From NCBI GenBank assembly GCA_044227705.1, contig JBGAWE010000094.1:1-15692 (forward strand): a DNA stretch of 15,692 nucleotides, read 5' to 3'. Of the stretch, positions 7,559 to 15,513 are shown in pieces (position 1 is the first letter of the stretch; each line of letters opens with the position of its first letter). This DNA comes from JANOQP01 sp044227705 (GTDB taxonomy: Bacteria; Bacteroidota; Bacteroidia; Chitinophagales; Saprospiraceae). The notes below the pieces were generated by a model, which saw only the letters and a program-made list of their open reading frames with translations, was not told the DNA's origin and did not search any database. A program made the position numbers and the translations under genes.

Positions 7559-10500
7559 CTATATTTTCACCAATTTCTCCACCTTTCTGACCGGCCCGTT
7601 GGCCACCTCGACGAGGTAGACGCCCGGCGGCAGGTCGCCGATTTCGAGCTGCACGGCCGAGCCGTCGTCGGGGGCGGCGGGCAGGCTTTTTTGTGAAATC
7701 AGCCGACCGGAAATGCTCATCAATCGGACGGTCAGCCCCGAACCCCCAGGGGCGAACCGCAGGAGCCGGATGGACACCCGCTCGTCAGCCGGGTTCGGGA
7801 CGAGGTCGAACTCGAGCGGCGAGCCTTCGGCAAAGTCCGGTTCGGCAGCCTGTTCTCCTCTTTCCGTGGCCGAGGCCTCGGGGCCGCCCTGTTGGCCGAC
7901 GAGGGCCGTGCCGTCGCCGCCCAGCACGTTTAGCGGCGTGCAGAAAGTGTCGTTGAGGCTGGGTGCCGACCACGTCTCGACGCCGTTGACCATGTAGGAG
8001 TAGCGCATAGAGAGGACGTAGCAGGTGCCGGGCGACAGCGACGTAAGATTTTCGGTCGTGGGCAGCGGCGTGCCGCCGAACGGCTTGGTGTTCGTCACGG
8101 TCGACCCCACCTTCTTGTAGCGGCGCTCGACCTTAACGGGCGTCGACGGGCCGCAGGGCGGTTGTGCCCAGGTGACCTTCGCCGTCGTCTTCGTGATGTT
8201 GCTCACGACGATGTTCGACGGGGGGCTCAAAGCCGGGGTCGTCAGGTTCGAAGCGAGGCAGGTCCAGTCGCCGTCGCAGGCGGTGGTCTTAAAGCGGACG
8301 CAGAAGTTGTAGCAGGTCGATTTCACCAGGTCGGGAATGGCGAGGCTCGTCGCCGTGCCTGCGACGAGCGTTGTCCAGCTGGTCGCGGCGCAGGTTTTGT
8401 AGCGCACCTCGTAACCCGTCGCGCCGGGAGTCGCTTGCCACGTCAGGACGGCACCGCAACTGGTCAGTTCCTTCAGTTTAAGGCCCGAAATCTTCGACGA
8501 AACGGCCCCGACGGGCAGGTTGGTCGACTGCGCCGTCGCCCCCGCGCCGTCGGTGACGACGAGGAAATAGCTTCCCGCCGGGACGTTCGAAAGGTCTTCC
8601 GACGTGCCGACGACGGCCCCGTTGCTCGTCTTTTTCCACATGTAGGTGAACGGCCCGCAGCCCGTGACCGTCGCCATGATGCCGCCGTTGGGCGTGGGGC
8701 AGGTGACGGGCAGGACTTGGTCGATGACGATGGACAGTGGGCCTCCAGCGCTTTGCCCGACCACCGTCGTGAGCGACTTCGAGCAGCCGTTCTGGTCTTT
8801 CACCGAAACCGTGTAGCTGCCGGCCGCCAGCCCGGTGAAGAGGCCCGTTGTCTGCTCCGCCCCGCCGTTGAGGCTGAAAGAATAATCCGATGTGCCGCCC
8901 GTCGCCGTCGCGGTGATTTGGCCGTTGTTGGCGCCCCCGCAACCGGCGTCGGCGGGGGTGGCGGTCAGTTTCAGCTCGTTGGGCTGCCCGACGCTCGCAG
9001 AAGCGGCGGCCGTACAGCCATTCCCGTCCTTCACCACGACAACGTAGGTGCCGAGGCCGAGGCCGGTGAAAACGTTGCTCGGCTGATAGCTCCCGCCGCC
9101 GATTTTGTAGAAATAAGACCCTGACCCGCCGCTCGCGGAGACGGAGACGGAGCCGTTATTTTCCCCGTAACAGAGCACGTTTTTGCTCGTCGCCGTCGCC
9201 GAGAGGGCCGAAACGGTGATGCTGCCGTTCGCCGCGCCGAAGCAGGCCGCCGGCATGGAGGTCGCCGTGACCTGCGGGCCGGCCGACAGCACGGCCGTCG
9301 TAGAGGCTTGGCAGCCGTTGTCGTCGGTTACGACGAAATGGCGCTCGCCCGTGCCGAGGCCGAGGAAAACACCCGTCTCGTTCGTCTCTTTCGACTCGAC
9401 ATCGGTGAAAAGATAGGGAGCCTGCCCGCCGGTCGCGGCGACCGTCACGGTCGAAGGCCCGCTCGAACAGGGCGCCGAGGCCTCGGCCGAGATCTGGAGC
9501 ATGGACGGTTCCTCGACGTAGATGTCGGTCACAATGGTGCAGCCGCTGTCGTCGGTCACCGTGATTTGGTACGGCACGGGCTGCCCGTCGTCGTCGAGCG
9601 GGTTGGCCGGGAGGCAGCCGATGTTTTCCTCATAAGTGTACGGCGGCACGCCGCCCGAAACGTTCGAGACCATCACCTGCGAGCAGCAGCCGTGGCAGTT
9701 GATGACCGTCTCGTCTATTTCAACAAAAATGTTGGTCGGCTCCTCGACGACGATGCCCTCGTCACCCGGTGATTCCGTGTCGATGGTCGCCTCACAGCCC
9801 GCCGCGTCGGTCACGCTGACGGTATAGGTTCCGGGGCCAAGGTCGCCGAGGAAGGGTCCGGTGCCGCTGGCGCTGGCATCGCCGCCCCACTGGATTTGAT
9901 AATAATCATCGTCAAGGTCGTCGGTGAACGGCGTGCCGCCCGTGATGGACAGCTTGATTTCGCCGTTCATCATCCCGAAACAGGACACGTCTTTCACGGA
10001 GAATTCGACGGCCAGCGGTGGCGGGACATCCAATTGTGCAATGGCGGTGCCGGTGCAGCCCAGGTCGTCCTCGACGGTAAATTCAAATTTGCCCGGCTCG
10101 GTCTTTATGAACTCGCCCGTGCCCGAAAGCTGCCCGTGCCCGCCCGTCGCCGTGACGACGACCGTCCACATGTTCGAGCCACAGGAGCCGGGGGTCACGG
10201 TCGCCGTCGCCACAATCGGCTCGGGGTTTTCGATAGAAATCTCGGCCGTGGCCGCGCAGCCGTTGTCGTCGGTGACGGTGTACGAGTGCTCGCCGGGGCC
10301 GACGTTGAGGAAGTCGCCCGTGCCGGAGGTGAAGATGCCCGCCCCGCCGGAGGCCGAGACCGTCACGGTCGTCGTCCTGTCGTGGCAGGCGATGGGCGGC
10401 GCGGTGGCCGTCACCTCGATTGGCTCCGCAGGGTCGATGGTGAACGGCACGCTGAACGAGCAGCCGTTGCCGTAGGTGGTCTTGAGCGTGTAGTCGCCCG

Positions 10501-11473
10501 GAGCGAGGTCGCTTTGGGTCAGCGGGTCGCCGGCGACGTTGGCCTGCTTCCAAGCTTGGATATAGATATAGCCAATCCAATTTGACAAATCAAACTTGAC
10601 TTGGTGTGGAACCGCCGGGTCGAGCGTGAATTCAGCAGAGTAGTAATCGAACGAGCCGTCAATGCTTAACTGCTTCCCGTCGAGCAGGGCATCGGGGGCG
10701 ATGTAGTCACTGGGAAACCACTGGCATACCACCCGCGAGGCACCGGGAAGGAGGTTCAATTCGATAAACGCCGAACCGGGCGAGAATGCGTTTATACTTA
10801 CGCCAGGTCCGGGGAAAAAGGCCGGCGTGACTTCCACCACGTCCTGATTCGACGGGTACAACTGGCTGTACAGTTCATCGTACTCCACCGGCACCTCTTC
10901 TATGCTGCCCTCGCCGCTCGTGGTCTGCGCGTCGCCGACCGGCTGGCCGTCCGCGTCGCAGATGGTGGTCGTGTAAGGCCCGTCTTCCCCGCTGATTTGG
11001 AAGGAGACCGAGCCGTCGTCCAGCCCCGTGCAGCTTTCGGACTTGGTCTCGATGGTTACCTCGGGAAGGGTCGGCGAGCCGACGTGGATGAGCTGTTCGG
11101 CGGTGCAGCCGTTCGCGCCCCGCGCTTTGAGGGTGTAGTCGCCCGGAGCAAGGTTGCTGACGGTTGGGGCCAAGGTCGTCAAACAGTCGCCCGAGAGGTC
11201 GGTGAACTGGCCGCCATAGACCGCCTCGCCGTCCGCGTCGAGGAGCGTGGCCGAGTAAAGGCCGTCCTTTCCACAAATTTGGAAGGAAACGGAGCCGTCA
11301 TGGTTCCCCGGGCAGGTCTCGTCTTTTACCGAAAGCACCTCGATGGCAGGTTTCTGCGGCTTGTCAATAGTCGCCTCGTGGTTGGCCGTGCAGCCCTGCG
11401 CACCGGTTATCACGACAGAGTAACTGCCCTCCGAGAGGTCGCCGATGCCTCGGTTGCCGCGTCGTTCGACCAT
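7559..11473 (-). CDS. Giant SprB-repeat adhesin, C-terminal part (SprB repeats, two FN3, T9SS tail)
   Basis: A 1304-codon frame that is almost certainly the second half of the gene starting at 15090, split by a frameshift. Its first nine residues are out-of-frame noise; true sequence begins at IGDLSEGSYSVVITG. It carries the end of SprB repeat 6 and about ten more repeats (residues 10-989) of the form CxGxxNGxIxVxxxGGxxPYxF...GxYxVxVTDxNGC. Repeat 8 holds an approximately 130-residue insertion, and one repeat near 743-765 is truncated. Two FN3-like domains follow (about 992-1080 and 1082-1181), then an acidic linker and a type A T9SS sorting domain (1218-1304; FDLVPNPADERVSI, GVYLVEVANG, KVEKLVKI). 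SprB repeats are known from a gliding-motility surface adhesin of Flavobacterium; a surface adhesin role here is inferred. A separate gene is unlikely because this part has no signal peptide. Confidence 0.85.
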   Translation of the reverse strand: MVERRGNRGIGDLSEGSYSVVITGAQGCTANHEATIDKPQKPAIEVLSVKDETCPGNHDGSVSFQICGKDGLYSATLLDADGEAVYGGQFTDLSGDCLTTLAPTVSNLAPGDYTLKARGANGCTAEQLIHVGSPTLPEVTIETKSESCTGLDDGSVSFQISGEDGPYTTTICDADGQPVGDAQTTSGEGSIEEVPVEYDELYSQLYPSNQDVVEVTPAFFPGPGVSINAFSPGSAFIELNLLPGASRVVCQWFPSDYIAPDALLDGKQLSIDGSFDYYSAEFTLDPAVPHQVKFDLSNWIGYIYIQAWKQANVAGDPLTQSDLAPGDYTLKTTYGNGCSFSVPFTIDPAEPIEVTATAPPIACHDRTTTVTVSASGGAGIFTSGTGDFLNVGPGEHSYTVTDDNGCAATAEISIENPEPIVATATVTPGSCGSNMWTVVVTATGGHGQLSGTGEFIKTEPGKFEFTVEDDLGCTGTAIAQLDVPPPLAVEFSVKDVSCFGMMNGEIKLSITGGTPFTDDLDDDYYQIQWGGDASASGTGPFLGDLGPGTYTVSVTDAAGCEATIDTESPGDEGIVVEEPTNIFVEIDETVINCHGCCSQVMVSNVSGGVPPYTYEENIGCLPANPLDDDGQPVPYQITVTDDSGCTIVTDIYVEEPSMLQISAEASAPCSSGPSTVTVAATGGQAPYLFTDVESKETNETGVFLGLGTGERHFVVTDDNGCQASTTAVLSAGPQVTATSMPAACFGAANGSITVSALSATATSKNVLCYGENNGSVSVSASGGSGSYFYKIGGGSYQPSNVFTGLGLGTYVVVVKDGNGCTAAASASVGQPNELKLTATPADAGCGGANNGQITATATGGTSDYSFSLNGGAEQTTGLFTGLAAGSYTVSVKDQNGCSKSLTTVVGQSAGGPLSIVIDQVLPVTCPTPNGGIMATVTGCGPFTYMWKKTSNGAVVGTSEDLSNVPAGSYFLVVTDGAGATAQSTNLPVGAVSSKISGLKLKELTSCGAVLTWQATPGATGYEVRYKTCAATSWTTLVAGTATSLAIPDLVKSTCYNFCVRFKTTACDGDWTCLASNLTTPALSPPSNIVVSNITKTTAKVTWAQPPCGPSTPVKVERRYKKVGSTVTNTKPFGGTPLPTTENLTSLSPGTCYVLSMRYSYMVNGVETWSAPSLNDTFCTPLNVLGGDGTALVGQQGGPEASATERGEQAAEPDFAEGSPLEFDLVPNPADERVSIRLLRFAPGGSGLTVRLMSISGRLISQKSLPAAPDDGSAVQLEIGDLPPGVYLVEVANGPVRKVEKLVKI
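10538..10930 (-). other. Insertion of about 130 residues inside SprB repeat 8
   Basis: The repeat begins SCTGLDDGSVSFQISGEDGPYTTT and ends SDLAPGDYTLKTTYGNGC. Between them lies a stretch rich in Tyr, Phe and acidic residues (VEYDELYSQLYPSNQDVVEV, SFDYYSAEFTLDP, NWIGYIYIQAWK) that is not SprB-like. The DNA is visibly more AT-rich than the rest of the array, for example around 10557-10605. The preceding repeat 7 is similar (DADGEAVYGGQFTDL) and lacks the insert. Confidence 0.65.
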
Positions 11474-14400
11474 TGGAAAGTGTAGTTGCCGTTGCCGCCG
11501 CTCACCGTCAGGTCGATGGCGCCCAACTGACCGAGACAGTTCGGCTGGGTGATCTCGGAGGTGGCCGTCAGTTCTTCCGGCTCCGTGATTTTTGGGTCGA
11601 TGGCACCCGTGCAGCCGTGCGTGTCGGTCACGACGAGTTGGTAGGTGCCGGGGGCGAGGCCGGTGCGGTCGGTCGGCTCGGGTTTAGACTCAACGTCGGC
11701 CCAGTCGAAGGAGTAGGGGCCGGTGCCTCCGCTGACCATCACCTCGATGATGCCGTCGGCGCGGCCGAAACAAGTTACTTCCGTTGAAACGCCGCTCACT
11801 TCGACCTGGTCAGCCTCCCCGACGGTGGCCGTGGAGGTGATTTCACAGCCGTTTGCGTCGGTGATGGTGCACAAATACTCCCCAGCCATCAAATCTGAGA
11901 AGGTCGCGGGGATGCCCATCAGCGTTTCGTCCCCTAATGTAAAGGAGTAGGGAGTGATGCCACCCGTCGCCGAGAAGGTGGCCGAGCCGGTGTTCGAGCC
12001 GAAGCAATAGGCGTCCTTCACCGTCGGGAATCCGGACGAGACTTTCAGCACCGCCGGTTCAGTCAACTTGGCGGCGACGCTCGCCGAGCAGCCCTTCGAG
12101 TCGAAAACCGTCACGCTGTAGTCCCCGGCGGCGAGGCCGGTGAACTCGTGCGCGTTCGGGCCGCCGATCTCGTTGCCCACGACGGGCGGAGCGGTCGCGT
12201 CGATTTGGAAGGTGTAAGGCCCGGTGCCGCCGGTGGCCTCGATGCGGAGCCTGCCCGTCGAGCCGCCCGCGCACTTGACGGGCGACATGGCAAGCACATT
12301 GGCCACCACCTTCGGCCCATCGACGATGGTGAAGCTGACGGTCGAGGCCGCGCAGCTGCCCGCCTTGACCGTTGCCGTGTAGCTGCCCGATTTCAGCCCG
12401 GTGAACATGGCGGAAAACGGGGGCGAGCTGACGGTGACCGACGCGGGAAGCGGTGCTGGCCCGGCGGTCAGCTCGAACGAGACGGAGCCGATGAGGGCCG
12501 GGTCGTCCGTCGGCGCGACGGGCGTTTTGAACGGCTGGTCAATGGTCACCTTTCCGGTCGAGCCGCCGCAAACGGCCGGTGCGACGGTAGCAGTGGGCGT
12601 CAAAGCCTGCGGCGGCTGTTTGATGACGATGTCGCCGCTGGTCATGCTCGTTTGCGTCGAGCCGTAGAGCCAGGTGGTTTTCACTTTGTAGACCCCGGCT
12701 TTCAGGCCGGAAATCACGCGGAAGCCGTCCGTCGGGTTCTCCGTGACGGTCGACGAGAAGTTGGCGTTGGTGTACGTCTTTCCGGTGACGGCAAAGGTCA
12801 TCGTGCTGCCCGACCAGTTCGAGACTTTGACGGTGAACGAGCCGGTGTTGCCGCCGTAGCAGTTGTTGTGGGTCGTCGCCTCGGCCGCGAGGGTGGGCGA
12901 GCCTGCGTCGACGACGGTGATGGTGAAAACGCAGGGGGCCGAGACGTTCCCGGCCGCGTCGGTGGCGGTGACGGTCGCCGTCGTCGTTCCTTTTTTGAAG
13001 CTGAGGAGCGGGCAGTTCGTGCCGTTGGCGAGGTTGCCCTGCTTGGCCGGGTTGCCGAGCGGGTTGCCGGAGAAGACCACGCTCCATTTGAGCGGCCCCG
13101 AGCAGTTGTCGGCCAGCGTCGGCGCGGCCACAAAGAAGAGGGCCGTCGTCGCGCCGGGCTGTGTCTTGATGGAGAAGCCGGTCGGGCAGCCGCTGATGGT
13201 CGGCGGCTCCGCGTCGCTGGTGGAAACGGTGGCCGAGCCGTCCATCGCCGCCGTGCAAGCGCTGCTGCTGGCCGAGACCGCCGAGACGGTGTAGACCCCC
13301 GCCGGCTGGCTGCCGAAGGAAAGGGCCGCGCCCGTCCCCTTGACGGGGCTTCCGGCGGGCGAGCCGTCTTTTTTGAGTTGATAATCGACCCCGGTCTCCG
13401 AGCCGGAAAGGCCGACGGCCAATCCCGAGCCGCCCGGGCAGGTCGAGCCGCCGCCGGTGACGGCGAACGATTTGAGCTTCGAGGTCACGACGACCTTCGC
13501 CTCCGTCCGCGCCGTGCTGACACAGGCGGGCGCGGTCTCCCACGAGAGGACGAGTTGGCCGGCCTCCGCATTGCCGCCTTGAGTGTGGACGACGTTGCTG
13601 CAAAGCATGGGGTCGGCATAGCTGCCGCCGCCGCCGCCACCGCCGGCGCAATCGTGGGGAATATAGTCTCCGGGAATACCGAAGTCTTGTAAGACGCGGG
13701 AGATGCCGCCGCCGCCGCCGCCATTGTAGCCGCCGCCGCCGCCGGTGCCGAAAGATCCAAGAGCATTGTAGGTGCCGCTAAAGCCACCCTGTCCGAGCGA
13801 ACCTGCAGTGGCGTTGATATAGCCGCCAGTGCCGCCGGTGCCGCCGGAGCCGAGGCCACCACCCTTCCCGCCGCTGGTCGCAGGGTTGTCGATATCCTCG
13901 CCGCCTTGGCCGGTGAGGCCGCCGCCGTTGCCGCCTTTCCGGGGACCGAAGTTAAAAAACACATCAACATCGCCGGCCGACCCACCGCTGCCCGCGACAA
14001 GCACCCGGTTGGAAAGCTCCGTGCCGCCGATGCGGATATCTGTTGCGCCGCCGCCTGTCAAGCCACTCGAGCCGCCGCCGCCGTTGTAGCCGGGGCTATC
14101 ATTGCCGCCCTTCCCTCCGACCATTAGCGAGAGCACCTGACTGGAGGTGACGGCGAGGTCGGCTTCCACCTTCCCGCCCTGCCCAGCAAGCGAGCCGCCC
14201 GCGCCAGCCGCTCCCCACGCGACGACGTGCAAGCTCGTCACGCCGGCCAGGACGGTAAAGGTCTGGCTGGCACCCGTGTAGTTGAAGGCCACCGAGCCAC
14301 TGCTGGTATTGGGCTTGTTTTGCGCGAAATAAGAGGTCGTCACTGTCGGCATGACCTCATAACCGGCCCCGGAGGCGGTGTTTTGGAGGAAGTTCCCGCC

Positions 14401-15090
14401 GGTCGGCGCGTCCCACCAGTCGATGCTGCCACTTGGGACGGAGGCTGTGAGCGTGGCCTTTTCGCCCGCGCAAATCGGCGCAACAGGGGCTACCGAGGGC
14501 CCGCCGCAGACGTTGAGCGTGTAGTCGTGCGCCTCGCCAAAGCCAATGTTATAGGAGGTGCAGGGGCCGATATCGAAGTTGAAGGTCGACAACCGGACGC
14601 GCAGGCGGTGTGGCCCGGCAGGCGCGTCGGCGGGGATGGTGACATTGCAAGCGTATGTGTTTGTACCGTAATTAACGGGGTCATAAGGGCTAGGGTCAAA
14701 AATGTGCTCGGCAGGGTCATCGAAGTCGCTATCGTCGTTGAAGTCGGCCCACAGTTCGACGTAGCCGAGAGCGGCGAAAGCCTTCTGCACCGTGATGTTA
14801 ACCTGATAGGTTTGCCCAGCGGAAACTGGGACGACGAGGTTCGTAAAATCGCCATAGCCGCCCGGCGAGCAGCCCGTATTCAGATGCTGGAAGTCGCTGA
14901 AGGCAAAATCTTTAGTAGCAAATACGTTACAGGAATTTGGGTATAGGTCCGAGGTGCCATAGGTCGGCGCAGCTGCAGCTCCAGTCTGCGCGGCAGCTCC
15001 AGTCTGCGCAACGAGCCAGAGACAGGCGGCCAGGGAGGCGAGGCGCATTTTTTTGCCGAGGAACGGGAGTAGAAAAGCCGGGAGGTACAT
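11410..15090 (-). CDS. Giant SprB-repeat adhesin, N-terminal part (signal, GEVED, Ig, Gly-rich, HYR, SprB repeats)
   Basis: First half of the giant secreted protein, with the joined product about 2510 residues. Numbering from the ATG at 15090: signal peptide about 1-40 with a duplicated QTGAAA; GEVED domain about 45-195, with ADFNDDSDFDDPAEH and GEAHDYTLNV; CHU_C-type Ig domain about 196-259 (WWDAPTGG, TTSYFAQ); Gly-rich domain about 267-518; a repeat-like stretch about 520-624; HYR-like domain about 625-731 (PPTISGCP, ATDAAGNVSAPCVFTITVVD); then SprB repeats from about 742. The correct frame ends after WSNDAATE (residue 1214); the last 12 codons before the stop at 11410 are out of frame. The upstream frame to 15168 spans a strong hairpin, so 15090 is preferred; the ATG at 15048 is an alternative that starts directly at the hydrophobic core. 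Probably exported by T9SS to the cell surface. Confidence 0.85.
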   Translation of the reverse strand: MYLPAFLLPFLGKKMRLASLAACLWLVAQTGAAAQTGAAAAPTYGTSDLYPNSCNVFATKDFAFSDFQHLNTGCSPGGYGDFTNLVVPVSAGQTYQVNITVQKAFAALGYVELWADFNDDSDFDDPAEHIFDPSPYDPVNYGTNTYACNVTIPADAPAGPHRLRVRLSTFNFDIGPCTSYNIGFGEAHDYTLNVCGGPSVAPVAPICAGEKATLTASVPSGSIDWWDAPTGGNFLQNTASGAGYEVMPTVTTSYFAQNKPNTSSGSVAFNYTGASQTFTVLAGVTSLHVVAWGAAGAGGSLAGQGGKVEADLAVTSSQVLSLMVGGKGGNDSPGYNGGGGSSGLTGGGATDIRIGGTELSNRVLVAGSGGSAGDVDVFFNFGPRKGGNGGGLTGQGGEDIDNPATSGGKGGGLGSGGTGGTGGYINATAGSLGQGGFSGTYNALGSFGTGGGGGYNGGGGGGISRVLQDFGIPGDYIPHDCAGGGGGGGSYADPMLCSNVVHTQGGNAEAGQLVLSWETAPACVSTARTEAKVVVTSKLKSFAVTGGGSTCPGGSGLAVGLSGSETGVDYQLKKDGSPAGSPVKGTGAALSFGSQPAGVYTVSAVSASSSACTAAMDGSATVSTSDAEPPTISGCPTGFSIKTQPGATTALFFVAAPTLADNCSGPLKWSVVFSGNPLGNPAKQGNLANGTNCPLLSFKKGTTTATVTATDAAGNVSAPCVFTITVVDAGSPTLAAEATTHNNCYGGNTGSFTVKVSNWSGSTMTFAVTGKTYTNANFSSTVTENPTDGFRVISGLKAGVYKVKTTWLYGSTQTSMTSGDIVIKQPPQALTPTATVAPAVCGGSTGKVTIDQPFKTPVAPTDDPALIGSVSFELTAGPAPLPASVTVSSPPFSAMFTGLKSGSYTATVKAGSCAASTVSFTIVDGPKVVANVLAMSPVKCAGGSTGRLRIEATGGTGPYTFQIDATAPPVVGNEIGGPNAHEFTGLAAGDYSVTVFDSKGCSASVAAKLTEPAVLKVSSGFPTVKDAYCFGSNTGSATFSATGGITPYSFTLGDETLMGIPATFSDLMAGEYLCTITDANGCEITSTATVGEADQVEVSGVSTEVTCFGRADGIIEVMVSGGTGPYSFDWADVESKPEPTDRTGLAPGTYQLVVTDTHGCTGAIDPKITEPEELTATSEITQPNCLGQLGAIDLTVSGGNGNYTFQWSNDAATEASATSRRAVTLS
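11447..11448 (-). other. Single-base frameshift inside SprB repeat 6
   Basis: Upstream in frame the protein reads WSNDAATE, and one frame over it continues IGDLSEGSYSVVITGAQGC. Together these match the standard SprB repeat ending if one base is restored between 11447 and 11448; an A would give the usual Glu-Asp-Ile. The site is not in a homopolymer and has no slippery heptamer, so a sequencing or assembly error or a real inactivating deletion are the likely causes. Confidence 0.9.
13537..14292 (-). other. Glycine-rich domain of the ALK/LTK type within the adhesin
   Basis: Residues about 267-518 of the giant protein have the marks of the glycine-rich protein family that includes the ALK/LTK extracellular domain: FNYTGASQTFTV, the hallmark GGGATDIRIGG, VLVAGSGGSAG, GGFSGTYNA, and the polyglycine runs GGGGGYNGGGGGG and GGGGGGGSYADP. 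Codons for the runs are almost all GGC, giving perfect GCC triplet tracts on the plus strand at 13624-13638 (five units), 13705-13722 (six) and 13729-13743 (five). Confidence 0.75.
14975..15009 (-). repeat. 18-bp tandem duplication in the signal peptide
   Basis: Two copies of the 17-base string GCAGCTCCAGTCTGCGC lie at 14975-14991 and 14993-15009 (period 18). They encode a doubled QTGAAA at the predicted signal peptidase site, giving two overlapping candidate cleavage sites. Confidence 0.85.
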
Positions 15091-15471
15091 GGTTCTGGTT
15101 TGAGTGGATGGATGGAAGGAAGGATGATTTTGGCGAAAAACCGTCTTGGCGAGACGGGTTTTCGGCAATGAGAAAGACCTGCTGCGCGAGCAACCGGATG
15201 TGGTTTGTCTTCAAAAAATTCAGCGCAAGCTTTGACCGCACGGGCGGCGGTCGTCGATTAGTAAGGAAGTGTCAGGTGTTGATTTATCCCTGAATGGGAA
15301 GGACGGCGGCGCAAGCAAAAGAAACACGAACAAAACCGGCAAGTCCTTCAATGTAAAATTATTGTGAGTGCCATTGCGCAGAGGCTTGCTCGGGCACGGC
15401 ACGCATTCAGGCACGACACAGAACGCTCACCGCCAATTGGTTGGCGGAACGGGGCGTGGGCGAGGTTCGGG
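15091..15471. other. Leader and upstream region of the giant adhesin gene
   Basis: About 380 bases without a convincing gene. On the minus strand it leads into the adhesin start. It contains a terminator-like hairpin (15136-15162) and a perfect 7-bp hairpin, CCGCCAA-ttgg-TTGGCGG, at 15430-15447. No clear Bacteroidota promoter was recognised; the adhesin promoter should lie here. Confidence 0.4.
15136..15162 (-). promoter_or_regulatory. Terminator-like hairpin in the adhesin leader
   Basis: AAAACCGTCT (15137-15146) pairs with AGACGGGTTTT (15152-15162) around a 5-base loop, with one bulged G. On the minus strand the stem ends in TTTTT. It lies 46-72 bases before the chosen adhesin start at 15090. 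It could be an attenuator in the leader or a terminator protecting the gene from upstream transcription. Confidence 0.45.
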
Positions 15472-15507
15472 AAAAAAAATAAGCCCCGCCGTTTCCGACG
15501 AGGCTTG
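15472..15507 (-). terminator. Strong minus-strand terminator with GAAA tetraloop
   Basis: In the minus-strand RNA AAGCCUCGUCG (from 15507-15497), a GAAA loop, and CGGCGGGGCUU (15492-15482) form an unbroken 11-pair stem with two G-U wobbles, followed by AA and eight U (15479-15472). On plus the two wobbles become C-A mismatches and there is no T run, so the direction is minus. Whatever it terminates lies to its right, in or beyond the window end. Confidence 0.85.
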
Positions 15508-15513
15508 CCCCTA

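Larger units (their letters stand above)
8507..12867 (-). repeat. Array of about 16 diverged SprB-type protein repeats
   Basis: About sixteen full repeats and one truncated repeat, roughly 55-90 residues each (one about 200 because of an insertion). They share Cys-x-Gly near the start, NG or TG, a central GG-x-x-PY, a GL-x-x-G-x-Y turn, and TD-x-NGC near the end, usually followed by x-EP. They have diverged enough that I see no long exact DNA repeats between units. Two-Cys units suggest an internal disulfide per repeat, which is inference. Confidence 0.8.

Noticed and set aside
11440..11460. Programmed ribosomal frameshift site
   Set aside because: A -1 shift would give a good product, but there is no slippery heptamer at the junction and no obvious downstream stimulatory stem.
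8507..12867. Exact DNA tandem repeats in the SprB array
   Set aside because: The units are similar in protein only; I found no long identical DNA stretches between them by eye.
12148..13692. 514-codon open frame antisense to the adhesin
   Set aside because: Composition is Arg/Ala/Gly noise expected opposite GC-rich codons; the minus-strand frame has clear domains.
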